DNA of 64,000 nt. Origin: Pseudoalteromonas galatheae (GTDB lineage: Bacteria; Pseudomonadota; Gammaproteobacteria; Enterobacterales; Alteromonadaceae). Shown here in pieces: positions 48,378 to 57,508 of the stretch (positions are counted from its first letter, which is position 1; every line of letters begins with the position of its first letter). The stretch is taken from positions 3,238,501-3,302,500 of the forward strand of contig NZ_PNCO02000001.1 of the NCBI RefSeq assembly GCF_005886105.2. Direction: 5' to 3'. The notes beneath the pieces are model-generated. The model ran no database searches. It saw nothing but the letters and a program-made list of their open reading frames with translations, and had not been told where the DNA came from. The translations under genes and the position numbers were made by a program.

Positions 48378-48427
48378 TGACTTTCCTAAATATGCTGAAG
48401 AAACACGACCCAACCTAATGCGCGCGG

Positions 48428-48456
48428 ATTCTACATACAAATACTGGTTAAAGCAA
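48428..48456 (-). promoter_or_regulatory. Sigma-70 promoter for the small avcI-like gene and avcD
   Basis: On the minus strand TTGCTT and TAGAAT are separated by exactly 17 bp. Transcription should start near 48421, giving a leader of about 45 nt to the small ORF and a spacer of about 255 nt before avcD. Confidence 0.7.
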
Positions 48457-48628
48457 TCATTTTGATCCTTCAGTATTATTGTTAGCACAGCTTTAGTTAA
48501 AGATAAATATCGATAAGAGGAAATAAGGCTTAAAGTTTAACTTTTTATCACTTTATTGATTTGCTCATCACCTTAGAGGCATAAAAGACCCCTATAATCA
48601 CCCTCACGATCAATAGAACAGGTATTTA

Positions 48629-48737
48629 CTTATAAATCAGTCCAATCCAGCATGGGTGCAACGCTAAAGCGGCGAAAGGCATCAACGCAGTGGTTCGGTG
48701 TTTGTGGCGCTAAGGGTGGAGTTGGTTGTTGGCTCAT
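48629..48737 (-). pseudogene. Displaced original 5' end of dusA with attR
   Basis: From ATG 48737 the minus strand encodes MSQQPTPPLAPQTPNHCVDA, then [13 protein letters not shown], then leaves dusA after the repeat and stops. The 41-bp attR is at 48640-48680. It shows what the native dusA start looked like before integration. Confidence 0.88.
48640..48680. repeat. attR of the dusA island (right copy of the direct repeat)
   Basis: Matches 43438-43478 at 39 of 41 positions; 48651-48680 is identical over 30 bases. Confidence 0.92.
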
Positions 48738-49010
48738 GGTATGACTTTCTCAATCAAATTTGCTATCAGCGAGCTGCACTAACTATCTATAGCAGTACAT
48801 AGCTCAAATAGGTGATTGCGTAGTATACCGCAGCTTCTAATACTTCGTTAAGTATAGATAGTAATTTATTGCCAATAGTAAATAGCCTGAGCTTCGGATA
48901 ATTTATGCCTTTCTAGCAGCCTGTTTTTGCGCTAGACAAGGAAATAATTTACTGTGATTTTAAAAGCAATGAGTTAGCTCATTTCTTATCCAAACCTCAG
49001 GTTAAATACA
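48738..49010. other. Gene-free stretch
   Basis: Presumed native dusA promoter region and downstream flank. I see no ORF, RNA or repeat in it apart from the terminator that follows. Confidence 0.4.
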
Positions 49011-49012
49011 AA

Positions 49013-49042
49013 AAAGCCGCAAGTAATTGAACTTGCGGCTTT
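49013..49042 (-). terminator. Intrinsic terminator of the serine hydrolase gene
   Basis: A 12-bp stem (AAAGCCGCAAGT and complement) with a 6-base loop is followed on the minus strand by a T tract, 38 bp past the stop codon. Confidence 0.85.
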
Positions 49043-49079
49043 CGATTTGTTTAGGTTGCCTTCACAGTCTTATGGTGAG

Positions 49080-50573
49080 TTAAAGATACTCCTTCACTAC
49101 CGCTACTTTATTTTTTGCGAACTGACTGTTTGGGTTTATCGCAAGTAACTGCTGATAGTGCGCCAGTGCTTGCGCATACTGCTTGTTTAACTCATACGCT
49201 TGCGCGATGCTGTTATGGTAATATGGCTGCTCGTTATTTTGAGTCAGCGCAAATTTAAAGATTTCGATACCATTATTAACTTGGCCATCTTCAACAAGCT
49301 TATTGCCCCACTCCACCAAGATCTCTAAATCATACATTACACCGGTATCTTGCTGCGCTTTTGCAAACATAGCCGCAAAGTCGGCAAAGCCTTGTTTATC
49401 TGTAAGCTGCTTTAAGTACGCCATCGGCTGGTAGGCCTTTTGCTTACTAGCGTCGTTAAAGTTGGGAATATAGTAAGCGGCAATATCATCAACAAACTCA
49501 ATGGGTAATCCACCCAACAGGTTAGTAAGCACAATCACCGAAACCTTGTCTTCAGGGTAGGTGATCACTGTAGTCGCATTACCACCGCTTGCGCTGATTG
49601 CTGGGTGATATTTACGCTGAACCACTTGCCAGCCCATTGCATAACCGTTTTCTTTGTTGTTAAAGGCTTCTGTACGCCCGTTGTTCAGCTTAACTGGCGT
49701 CAATAGCATATCTAACTCTTTAACCAGCTCGCCTTGTTGTAGTGATACAACATAGTTAGCTAGTTCCGTTGCGGTTGAACTCATTCCCGCTGCGGTTCTC
49801 AACATATAAGGGAATTCGCCGTAAAAGTTTTTGTAATTCCCCTCTCCTAAATGAATATATTGGCGAGCCTGATTTGGCACCATAAGTTCAAGATAATCAA
49901 AACCTGCCTGCGCGGTTTTTGGCATATTGGCACGTGCTAACTGCATCTTGGTAATAAAAGCAGGAAACTCTTCCGGTGTATATTTATCAATGATTTTACC
50001 CAAAATCACATAGCCGGTTTGGTTATAACGAAAACGCGAGTTAGGTGTAAATTGAAGAGGCTGCTTTTGCACTGCTTGCCATGAGGCTTCCGCATCATTC
50101 GGTACAATGGTTTCTAGGGCATAATTTGATGCTAGGATCGGCGGCAGACCTGTGGTGTGACCCATTAATTGGTTAATTTTGAGTTGCTGCCAAGCCTTTG
50201 GTAAATCGGGTAAGTGCTTACCAATTTCATCGTCAATATTTAGATAACCTTGTTCAGCGAGCTGTACAATCGCAACACCGGTAAACGCCTTTGTCATCGA
50301 GTTAATCGGAAATAACGTCTGCTCAGTTACAGGCACTTGATGCTGTAAGTCTGCAAAACCGTAACTTCCTTGCTTAATGATTTTATCGTCCTTAACCACG
50401 GCCAGCTGTAAGCCCGGAATATGCCTTTCTTTCATGAGAGTTTTGATCAGCTTGTCTATCGACTCAGCCTTCACTAAGGATGAAAATAATGCCGACCACA
50501 GTAGCGTGCCAAACCATAAAATGGTTGATAATAAGACTTTGTTGTTCTTGTACATGATAGTTCCATTACTCAT
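49080..50573 (-). CDS. Secreted beta-lactamase-family (class C/PBP-like) serine hydrolase with TPR tail
   Basis: The 497-residue protein has an N-terminal signal or anchor (LLSTILWFGTLLWSALFSSLVKA). The serine-hydrolase motifs are SMTK (SxxK) in FPINSMTKAFTG, YNQ in the YxN position (FRYNQTGY) and a conserved GHTTGLP. The third motif HxG/KTG is not obvious. The last 100 residues look like TPR helices (AQAYELNKQYAQALAHYQQLLAINPNSQFAKN). Such proteins are usually esterases or peptidases, not antibiotic-degrading enzymes. ATG 50555 (MYKNNK) is an alternative start. Confidence 0.85.
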   Translation of the reverse strand: MSNGTIMYKNNKVLLSTILWFGTLLWSALFSSLVKAESIDKLIKTLMKERHIPGLQLAVVKDDKIIKQGSYGFADLQHQVPVTEQTLFPINSMTKAFTGVAIVQLAEQGYLNIDDEIGKHLPDLPKAWQQLKINQLMGHTTGLPPILASNYALETIVPNDAEASWQAVQKQPLQFTPNSRFRYNQTGYVILGKIIDKYTPEEFPAFITKMQLARANMPKTAQAGFDYLELMVPNQARQYIHLGEGNYKNFYGEFPYMLRTAAGMSSTATELANYVVSLQQGELVKELDMLLTPVKLNNGRTEAFNNKENGYAMGWQVVQRKYHPAISASGGNATTVITYPEDKVSVIVLTNLLGGLPIEFVDDIAAYYIPNFNDASKQKAYQPMAYLKQLTDKQGFADFAAMFAKAQQDTGVMYDLEILVEWGNKLVEDGQVNNGIEIFKFALTQNNEQPYYHNSIAQAYELNKQYAQALAHYQQLLAINPNSQFAKNKVAVVKEYL

Positions 50574-50752
50574 TTTCGTTTGAGAGATGGCTCTATCTTT
50601 CCAAGTATTGTACCAATCTTAAAAATTATTATTTATCAGTGTATTAAATAAACCCAACAAGTGAAATTAGTAAATAAATTAACGAAAAGTGGTGGGATAT
50701 ACAAATAAATGGCGTTTTTAACAAGGTAATCGTGAGGTGATAAAGTGGAAGT

Positions 50753-50793
50753 CTCAAGCGTAAACATCTCATGTTGGGATGTTTACGCTTGAG
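50753..50793 (-). terminator. 16-bp perfect stem-loop after rnpB
   Basis: CTCAAGCGTAAACATC and its complement enclose a 9-base loop a few bases past the rnpB 3' end. The T tract beyond is poor, so it may be a 3'-end processing or weak termination signal. Confidence 0.6.
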
Positions 50794-50797
50794 GTGT

Positions 50798-51165
<368 letters not shown>

Positions 51166-51217
51166 CGGGCGATTATACGCACTTTAATGCAATAACGCAC
51201 GCGATAAATTGCGTGTA

Positions 51218-52078
51218 TTACGCTTCTCGCTCAGCAATGATAGCCTTATACAAGGCGTTCTTTTTTAGCCCTAAATATTCAGCTGCTACGCCGCAGGCCT
51301 TTTTCAATGGCATTTCTGGTTCTAGTAACTCAATCAGCTTTTTCGCTTCTGGCGTTAATGCTTGTTCATCTCTTTGTTCACCGGGTAGCATCAACACCAG
51401 TTCACCTTTTTGCTTTTCAGGCGTTGCGGTTAAAAACTCAATGAGCTCGGTAACCGTGCCACTGAAAAAGGTTTCGTAGGTTTTGGTCAGTTCTTTAGCA
51501 AAAACGACTTGTTGTGTTTCGCCCAGCGCGATTTTCATATCTTCTAGACTCGCCATAATGCGGTGGGTGCTTTCGTACAAGATACTCGTGATGCCAGAGG
51601 CGACTGCATCTTTAAAAAATTGCTGACGCGCTTGGCTTTTTGCTGGTGAAAATCCCACGAATTGGAACTTATCTGTTGGTAAGCCGGAACAACTCACCGC
51701 AGCAATGGCGGCACACGCGCCAGGAACGGGAGTGACGGTAGCACCTGCTTCACGGCACAGGTTTACCACGGCATAGCCCGGATCGCTGATAAGCGGCGTT
51801 CCCGCATCAGATACTAGCGCGATGTCTTTACCTTCGTTTAACCAATCTAAAATTTGCTGCGCTTTTTGCTTCTCGTTGTGATCATGCAGTGCAAAAGTTT
51901 TTGCTTTAATGCTAAAGTGGCTCAATAATTTACCGGTGTGGCGCGTATCTTCGGCAGCGATTAAATCGACCTGACTTAACACTTTCAGTGCACGTTCACT
52001 GATGTCATCTAAATTACCTATTGGTGTCGCTACAATATGTAGGGTGCCGATTTTGTTTTCGTTGTGAAGATTAGCCAT
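51218..52078 (-). CDS. rsmI: 16S rRNA (cytidine1402-2'-O)-methyltransferase RsmI
   Basis: From ATG 52078 (GGAG six bases upstream; the frame is open to 52090) the product is 286 residues. Motifs LHIVATPIGNLDDISERAL, AAEDTRHTGKLL, VSDAGTPLISDPGY and PVPGACAAIAA are diagnostic of this SAM-dependent enzyme, which 2'-O-methylates C1402 in the ribosomal P site. It is divergent from lpoA, the arrangement found in E. coli (yraL/yraM). Confidence 0.97.
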   Translation of the reverse strand: MANLHNENKIGTLHIVATPIGNLDDISERALKVLSQVDLIAAEDTRHTGKLLSHFSIKAKTFALHDHNEKQKAQQILDWLNEGKDIALVSDAGTPLISDPGYAVVNLCREAGATVTPVPGACAAIAAVSCSGLPTDKFQFVGFSPAKSQARQQFFKDAVASGITSILYESTHRIMASLEDMKIALGETQQVVFAKELTKTYETFFSGTVTELIEFLTATPEKQKGELVLMLPGEQRDEQALTPEAKKLIELLEPEMPLKKACGVAAEYLGLKKNALYKAIIAEREA

Positions 52079-52138
52079 TGAGCTCTCCAATATCAGTCAG
52101 TAAGATATCCACTCAGTCGTGAAAAAGAAGGTTTGCCT

Positions 52139-54025
52139 GTGCAGTTTAAAAAGATAGCGCTTTTAGTTGCCATATTGTCGGGGTTATCCGCTTGTAGTAC
52201 AAGCACAAATGTCACCAAATCCCCCCAAGAAACTAAAACAACTAAAGCCGTTAGCCAATCGGATGACAATGCCGCGTCGTTATTTGCAAGGGCGCAGAGT
52301 AAAGAAGGCGTTGCCAAAATCCAATTGCTGTATGCAGCCAGAGACGCTGCTATCTTAGAAAAAGACTGGCAAATGTTAGAGCAAATTGGTTTAGCGATGG
52401 AAGCTAAAGCCAGTGTTGATCACATTCAAAACAAATTATATATCGCACTTGCTCGCAAAGAATTGTCGCAGTATGCCAATGCGTTAGCTATCCTAAACAC
52501 GCTAGAGGGTAGGCTCAACACCCCAGAGCACCAAGCTTGGTATGAGTATTTACTGGGTAGTATTTATGCCTCGCAGCAACTACCAAAAAAAGCGTTGGTT
52601 GAGTACTTTAAAGCGGCCGATATTGCCAATGAACATAACTTAGCGGTGGCCGGGTTACACGAAGAGATTTGGCTAGCGCTACAACAGCTATCAAGTTACG
52701 CCCTTGAGCGCTTTGATTCTGGCTCTGTTTTACAACGTGGTTGGGTGACGCTAGCTAAGTATCAACAAATTTATTTGGGTTCGAGCGTCCAGCTCGACCA
52801 AGCTATGAATAATTGGCGTCGTCGTTTTACTAATCACCCTGCGGTTGCTTTGCTGCCTAAAGATTTACAAGGCGCGGTTGCGCTTGAACCTTACCAAGTT
52901 AAAAGACTTGCGGTGTTGTTACCACAATCAGGTGCGAGCGAGCGACTCGGTACAGCGCTTAAAAATGGTTTCTTGGCTGCTACTGACGAAGGGATGATTG
53001 AAGAGGTCTTCTTCATTGATGAGATGGCATCCGAATCTGAAATAGTAACGCAACTTGCTGAGGCAAATGTCGATTTTGTCATTGGTCCATTATTAAAATC
53101 CAACGTTGAAAAACTACTCGCAGATAAAGGTTTTGCGGCTTACCCAACTTTGTTTTTAAATGCACGCGAAACGCTTACGCCTAGCAGTAGTGAACAGTAC
53201 TTTTTTGCACTTAACCCTGAGCATGAAGTCGAGCAAGCAATGAAGCACTTTCTTGCTAAAGGCTATAAAAAGCCCATGTTACTGGCTCCAGCAAATGCCT
53301 CTGGTAAGCGGTTGATTGAGCATTTTGATCAAGGTTGGAAACGCTATAGTGAGACTAAGCCGGAAGTAGGTTATTACACTAATAGTAAAAATATGGCGGA
53401 TGTCATTACCGATATTTTAGAGGTGGACGCTTCAAAGTCACGTACTCGCGTCATTAAGAGCCTATTTCGTAAAGAGGTCAAAAGCGAAACACGCTCTAGA
53501 CGCGACATTGATGCCATCTATATTCTTGGCGATGCTATGGAAACCCGATTGCTCAAGCCTTATTTAGACGTCAATGTCAGTACGTTTGCCGACCGGATCC
53601 CATTGTATGCGAGCTCTCGCAGTTATAGTAAGCAAATCGATGTCACTGATAAGGGGGATTTAGAAGGGCTTTATTTTACCGAGCAACCTTGGATGCTGCC
53701 GGGTGCTGTTGAAAAAGCACCGCTTCGAGATACCTATCAATCTTTATGGCCTGAACAGGCCGATTTAGAACAGCGCTTGTTCGCGATGGCATATGACGCT
53801 ACCAATTTAATCCCAGAGCTGCGGCAACTAGCTTGGCTCTCGGGTAAAAGTTTTGATGGCTTAACCGGCCAGCTCAGCATACGCGGTGGCAGTGATGTTG
53901 TGCGAAAGCTCAGTTGGGCACAATATCGTAATAAACAAATTCGTTTGGTGAGCTTGGATGAACAGCCTCCACTACCATTATTTATGCAACAAGAGAAACC
54001 TGTGGGAGACTCTTTGATCAGATAG
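52139..54025 (+). CDS. lpoA: Penicillin-binding protein 1A activator LpoA
   Basis: The start is taken as GTG 52139, with AAGG seven bases upstream, giving 628 residues. The lipoprotein signal ends LSGLSAC. The N-terminal half is TPR-like helices, and the C-terminal half is a LppC/periplasmic-binding fold (VKRLAVLLPQSGASERLG, VDFVIGPLLKSNVEKL, IYILGDAMETRLLKPYLD). LpoA is an outer-membrane lipoprotein that reaches through the periplasm and activates PBP1A transpeptidation. First gene of lpoA-yraN-diaA-dolP. Confidence 0.95.
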   Translation: MQFKKIALLVAILSGLSACSTSTNVTKSPQETKTTKAVSQSDDNAASLFARAQSKEGVAKIQLLYAARDAAILEKDWQMLEQIGLAMEAKASVDHIQNKLYIALARKELSQYANALAILNTLEGRLNTPEHQAWYEYLLGSIYASQQLPKKALVEYFKAADIANEHNLAVAGLHEEIWLALQQLSSYALERFDSGSVLQRGWVTLAKYQQIYLGSSVQLDQAMNNWRRRFTNHPAVALLPKDLQGAVALEPYQVKRLAVLLPQSGASERLGTALKNGFLAATDEGMIEEVFFIDEMASESEIVTQLAEANVDFVIGPLLKSNVEKLLADKGFAAYPTLFLNARETLTPSSSEQYFFALNPEHEVEQAMKHFLAKGYKKPMLLAPANASGKRLIEHFDQGWKRYSETKPEVGYYTNSKNMADVITDILEVDASKSRTRVIKSLFRKEVKSETRSRRDIDAIYILGDAMETRLLKPYLDVNVSTFADRIPLYASSRSYSKQIDVTDKGDLEGLYFTEQPWMLPGAVEKAPLRDTYQSLWPEQADLEQRLFAMAYDATNLIPELRQLAWLSGKSFDGLTGQLSIRGGSDVVRKLSWAQYRNKQIRLVSLDEQPPLPLFMQQEKPVGDSLIR

Positions 54026-54034
54026 GATATCTGG

Positions 54035-54400
54035 ATGTTTAAAGGACTATTTAGCAACACACGGAGTAAGGGCGAGCATTTTGAGTTGATTGCGGAGCAA
54101 TTCTTGGTAAAACAAGGATTAACCCCCGTCACCAGAAACTATCTCTGTAAATACGGAGAGATAGATCTGATTATGCGAGAGTCGCAAACCTTAGTGTTTA
54201 TTGAAGTAAAGTATCGCGATAGCAGCCACTTTGGTGGCGCAATTAACGCACTATCAAAAACTAAGCTTCAAAGATTAAAGCGTAGTATTTATAATTATTT
54301 AGCACAGCAAAATTTGCATAACACGCAACTTAGAGTCGACTTTGTTGCCATTCAAGGGGCCGATCCCCCTGAAATAAACTGGATTAGAAATATTTTTTAG
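54035..54400 (+). CDS. yraN: YraN family (UPF0102) endonuclease-like protein
   Basis: The 121-residue protein has the restriction-endonuclease-like core of UPF0102: KGEHFELIAEQFLVKQG, YGEIDLIMRESQTLVFIEVKYR (the D...ExK catalytic pattern) and LRVDFVAI. The biological role is not settled. It lies 10 bp after lpoA and 2 bp before diaA, in the conserved order. Confidence 0.93.
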   Translation: MFKGLFSNTRSKGEHFELIAEQFLVKQGLTPVTRNYLCKYGEIDLIMRESQTLVFIEVKYRDSSHFGGAINALSKTKLQRLKRSIYNYLAQQNLHNTQLRVDFVAIQGADPPEINWIRNIF

Positions 54401-54401
54401 C

Positions 54402-54989
54402 ATGCAAGAATCTATAAAATCTATATTTACAGAGTCAATTCAAGCGCAGATAGCGGCAGGCGAAGTATTGCCTAAAGCGCTAGAAACCGCAGCGATGACT
54501 ATGGCTCAGAGCCTGATCAATGGCAATAAAATCATCTGCTGCGGCGCGCCAAGTAATCATATGTTGGCGCACCACTTCGCAACCATCTTAAGCAACTTTT
54601 ACGAAACAGAACGCCCATGTCTGCCCGCGATTGCACTAACGAATGAGCAATATAATTTAGCGTCACCAGAAAATGGCAAAGCCAGAGAGCGTTTTGCCAA
54701 ACAAATACGCGCATTTGCGCAACAAGGTGACTTGCTGGTGGCGTATGCCATAAACGGGCAAGAAAAGGCGGTTATTGGCGCAGTGGAAGCGGCTCTTACT
54801 AGAGATATGAAAGTCATCGCGCTAGTTGGCGATGATGGTGGTGAAATAACCGGTCTGTTAGGCCCACAAGATGTCGAGATCCGGATCCCAAGTAAACGCC
54901 CAAGCCGGATAATCGAGTCACAACTATTCAATACTCACTGTTTAAGTGAGCTAATCGACGCAATTTTATTCCCTCAGGACGAAGTATAA
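54402..54989 (+). CDS. diaA: DnaA initiator-associating protein DiaA
   Basis: The 195-residue SIS-domain protein (GNKIICCGAPSNHMLAHHFATIL, ESQLFNTHCLSELID) is a DnaA-binding factor that promotes timely replication initiation; it is a tetramer in E. coli. Its length matches (196). Its stop overlaps the dolP start in TAATG. The related GmhA isomerase is excluded mainly by context. Confidence 0.92.
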   Translation: MQESIKSIFTESIQAQIAAGEVLPKALETAAMTMAQSLINGNKIICCGAPSNHMLAHHFATILSNFYETERPCLPAIALTNEQYNLASPENGKARERFAKQIRAFAQQGDLLVAYAINGQEKAVIGAVEAALTRDMKVIALVGDDGGEITGLLGPQDVEIRIPSKRPSRIIESQLFNTHCLSELIDAILFPQDEV

Positions 54990-55552
54990 TGATGAGAATA
55001 ACCTCTTTACTTGCCGCCATCTTGTTACTACAAGGGTGTGCTGCTGCGGTAGTTGCTGGTACAGCCGGTGCGGTCTCTGCTGCAAATGATAGGCGCACTA
55101 TCGGTGCGCAAATTGACGATAACAATATCGAGATTAAAGGCACGCTTGCTATCAAAGAGATTAAGCGCCTTGCAGATCATGCCAACATCACACTGGTGAG
55201 TGTTAATGGCGTAGTACTAATGATTGGTCAGGTCACCAATCAAGAAATGAAAACGGAAGCTGAGCGTGCGCTACAAAACGTTGCAGGGATTAAGCAGGTA
55301 CATAACCAGTTAAGAATAAGCTCAAATATAGGTATCACAACGCAAACACATGATACTTGGCTGACCTCTAAGGTTAAAACCAAATTACTCGCTGCCGACG
55401 AGGTCAATGGTGCAAATATTAAGGTCGTTACCGAGAATGCAGAAGTGTTCTTAATGGGCTTAGTCTCTAGGCAAGAAGCAAACTCCGCGGTAGAAATCGC
55501 CAGGAATATTAATGGTGTAAAACGTGTGATTAAAGCCTTTGAGTACATATGA
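54989..55552 (+). CDS. dolP: Division/outer-membrane stress lipoprotein DolP (BON domains)
   Basis: The 187-residue lipoprotein has a lipobox (LLLQGC) and two BON domains (about 45-110 and 120-185: VNGVVLMIGQVTNQEMKTEAERAL...; AEVFLMGLVSRQEANSAVEIARNI). DolP binds anionic phospholipids at division sites and supports the BAM machinery. It was formerly called YraP. Last gene of the operon, followed by a shared terminator. Confidence 0.94.
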   Translation: MMRITSLLAAILLLQGCAAAVVAGTAGAVSAANDRRTIGAQIDDNNIEIKGTLAIKEIKRLADHANITLVSVNGVVLMIGQVTNQEMKTEAERALQNVAGIKQVHNQLRISSNIGITTQTHDTWLTSKVKTKLLAADEVNGANIKVVTENAEVFLMGLVSRQEANSAVEIARNINGVKRVIKAFEYI

Positions 55553-55572
55553 TACCAATAATGTATAGCCAT

Positions 55573-55600
55573 AAAAAAACCTGCATTCGCAGGTTTTTTT
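55573..55600. terminator. Bidirectional intrinsic terminator between dolP and sspB
   Basis: A 12-bp stem (AAAAAAACCTGC and complement) with loop ATTC has A and T runs on the two sides and lies between convergent genes; it overlaps the sspB stop codon. Confidence 0.9.
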
Positions 55601-56024
55601 ATTTTATCACTCGAAGGTGAGAACCTTTTTTCTTTTCAGGTTCAGGCTTAGTCTCTGGCGCTTGTGAGACTTCAGTCTCTTCCGCCAAATCTAGCTCTTC
55701 ATCTTCAAAGACTTCTTCTTCAGGTGTAAATACCGTGCCCTCACCATTTTCTCTGGCATAGATAGCCAATACCGCACCGTTAGGTACGTATACTTGCATT
55801 GGCTGACCACCAAACCGAGCATTAAAGCTCAGTGCTTGGTTATCCATAGAGAAATTCGTCACAGCAGATGGGCTTACGTTCAACACAATCTGCCCTTCTT
55901 GCACAAACTGTGTTGGAACCTGTACCGAGGGGAAGTCCGCGTTCACCACTAAATGCGGCGTACATTCGTTATCGACAATCCACTCGTAAAAAGCGCGTAG
56001 TAAGTAAGGACGATTAGACGTCAT
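55599..56024 (-). CDS. sspB: ClpXP specificity-enhancing factor SspB
   Basis: The 141-residue protein has the SspB core (RPYLLRAFYEWIVDNECTPHLVV, INVSPSAV-like LNVSPSAVTNF, FGGQPMQVYVPNGAVLAIYARENGEG), an acidic flexible linker and the ClpX-binding tail (KKGSHLRVIK). It tethers ssrA-tagged proteins to ClpXP. It follows sspA with a one-base overlap. Confidence 0.96.
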   Translation of the reverse strand: MTSNRPYLLRAFYEWIVDNECTPHLVVNADFPSVQVPTQFVQEGQIVLNVSPSAVTNFSMDNQALSFNARFGGQPMQVYVPNGAVLAIYARENGEGTVFTPEEEVFEDEELDLAEETEVSQAPETKPEPEKKKGSHLRVIK

Positions 56025-56650
56025 TACGATCTGATCTCACGCTCAGCATCAGTTAGCGATGCTTGGAATGAGTCACGCTCAAATAAACGTAGCATGTATT
56101 CTTTTAGCTCTTTGCTACCGGCGCCATTCAGCTCAATACCAAGCTGTGGTAAACGCCAAAGTAGTGGAGCTAAATAACAATCTACTAAGCTGAACTCTTC
56201 ACTCATGAAGTAAGGTGCTTCATTGAAGATAGGTGCTACAGCTAGTAGAGCTTCGGTTAACTCTTTACGAGCTTGTGCAGCTTCATCACCGCCCGCAGAA
56301 ACCTTTTCAGCAAGTGAATACCAGTCAGTTTCAATGCGGTGCATCATCAAACGACTACGACCACGCATTACCGGATATACAGGCATCAGAGGAGGATGCG
56401 GGAAGCGCTCGTCTAGATACTCCATAATGATATTCGCTTGGTACAAACCAAGCTCACGATCGATTAGCGTAGGAACAGTACCATACGGGTTAATCTCATG
56501 TAGAGCTTCTGGTAAGTTGTCCTTTTCAGCCTGATGAATATCAACACTTACACCTTTCTCAGCAAGTACGATACGTACCTGGTGACTGTACATACAGTTT
56601 GACCCAGAAAAAAGTGTCATTACAGGGCGCTTATTGGCAGCAACGGCCAT
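56024..56650 (-). CDS. sspA: Stringent starvation protein A (GST-like RNA polymerase factor)
   Basis: From ATG 56650 (GGAGG five bases upstream; an ATG at 56662 is less likely) the product is 208 residues. GST-like N-terminal domain (MTLFSGSNCMYSHQVRIVLAEKGV, NPYGTVPTLIDRELGLYQANIIMEYLDERFPHPPL) and helical C-terminal domain are present. SspA binds sigma-70 RNA polymerase and alters expression in stationary phase. It is placed between petC and sspB as in many relatives. Confidence 0.96.
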   Translation of the reverse strand: MAVAANKRPVMTLFSGSNCMYSHQVRIVLAEKGVSVDIHQAEKDNLPEALHEINPYGTVPTLIDRELGLYQANIIMEYLDERFPHPPLMPVYPVMRGRSRLMMHRIETDWYSLAEKVSAGGDEAAQARKELTEALLAVAPIFNEAPYFMSEEFSLVDCYLAPLLWRLPQLGIELNGAGSKELKEYMLRLFERDSFQASLTDAEREIRS

Positions 56651-56701
56651 GCCTACCTCCATTAAAAAACTAAAAGTAATTAAATCACTTTAAACAGCAA
56701 A

Positions 56702-56717
56702 AGGGGCGAACGCCCCT
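56702..56717 (-). terminator. Stem-loop after petC
   Basis: A 7-bp GC-rich stem (AGGGGCG/CGCCCCT) with a 2-base loop lies 29 bp past the petC stop; the minus strand continues TTTTGC, a modest T tract. Confidence 0.6.
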
Positions 56718-56746
56718 ATTGCAAAAATTACCTTTGAATATTCAAA

Positions 56747-57508
56747 TTAATGAACATCTCTCCAGTATTCTTTCTTCAAGAAGAATGCCAGGATGAAGAA
56801 GATAACTAAGAAACCAATAACCTTAATACCTAAAGCTTCTGACTCCAGGCGAGAAGGCTCACCTACATAAGCTAAGAAGTTTGTCAGGTCACGTGCTGCT
56901 TGGTCATATTCATCAACACTCATCTCACCACTACCATCTGTTTCAGTACCGACAACTTTGGTGACGGTTTTCATGACTTTTTCGCCATTTTCAACCACTT
57001 CAACTTCATGCTCTTCAGTGATTGGAGTTGGCAAGCCTTGCAACTCTTGTAGTACGTGAGGCATGCCCACCAATGGGAAAACAATGTTGTTTACACCAAA
57101 TGGGCGAGACTCATCTTTATAGAATGATTTCAAGTAAGTATAGATGTAGTCCGGTGACTTAACACGAGAGATAAGTGTTAAGTCTGGTGGAGCAGCACCA
57201 AACCACTTTGCTGCATCATCTTTCGCCATAGAGTTTTTAATATGGCTACCCACTTTAGAACCATCGAAAATAAGCGTTTCTTGACCAATATCTGTTGGAA
57301 TACCAATATCACGGAAAGTACGCTCATAACGCTGATACTGCATCTGGTGACAGCCAAGGCAGTAGTTCATAAATAACTTAGCGCCACGCTGTAAAGATGC
57401 TTTATCTGTTAGGTCATTATTTGCTTCCATCAAAGGTACTGATGGACCCGCTGCCATCGATAACGTTGGCAACAATGCGAATAAACCGATTACTAGCTTT
57501 TTCATCAT
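56747..57508 (-). CDS. petC: Cytochrome c1 of the bc1 complex
   Basis: The 253-residue protein has a signal peptide ending SMA, a haem c motif CLGCH (Cys50, Cys53, His54), a likely axial Met (LVGMPHVL) and a C-terminal TM anchor (VIGFLVIFFILAFFLKKEYW). It passes electrons from the Rieske protein to soluble cytochrome c. Its ATG overlaps the petB TGA. ATG 57508 and 57505 are both possible. Confidence 0.96.
   Translation of the reverse strand: MMKKLVIGLFALLPTLSMAAGPSVPLMEANNDLTDKASLQRGAKLFMNYCLGCHQMQYQRYERTFRDIGIPTDIGQETLIFDGSKVGSHIKNSMAKDDAAKWFGAAPPDLTLISRVKSPDYIYTYLKSFYKDESRPFGVNNIVFPLVGMPHVLQELQGLPTPITEEHEVEVVENGEKVMKTVTKVVGTETDGSGEMSVDEYDQAARDLTNFLAYVGEPSRLESEALGIKVIGFLVIFFILAFFLKKEYWRDVH

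Larger units (their letters stand above)
43438..48680. mobile_element. 5.2-kb genomic island integrated in the 5' end of dusA
   Basis: Direct repeats at 43438-43478 and 48640-48680 flank a tyrosine recombinase gene at one end and five further genes or remnants. Beyond the right repeat lies the displaced original 5' end of dusA with its start codon. The element therefore integrated within dusA and gave it a new promoter and first codons, the pattern known for dusA-associated integrases. Cargo includes an anti-phage deaminase, which makes this a mobile defence island. Confidence 0.9.

Noticed and set aside
48378..48488. N-terminal extension of the small avcI-like ORF to 91 codons
   Set aside because: It would start upstream of the likely promoter (48428-48456) and lacks the SD that precedes ATG 48377.
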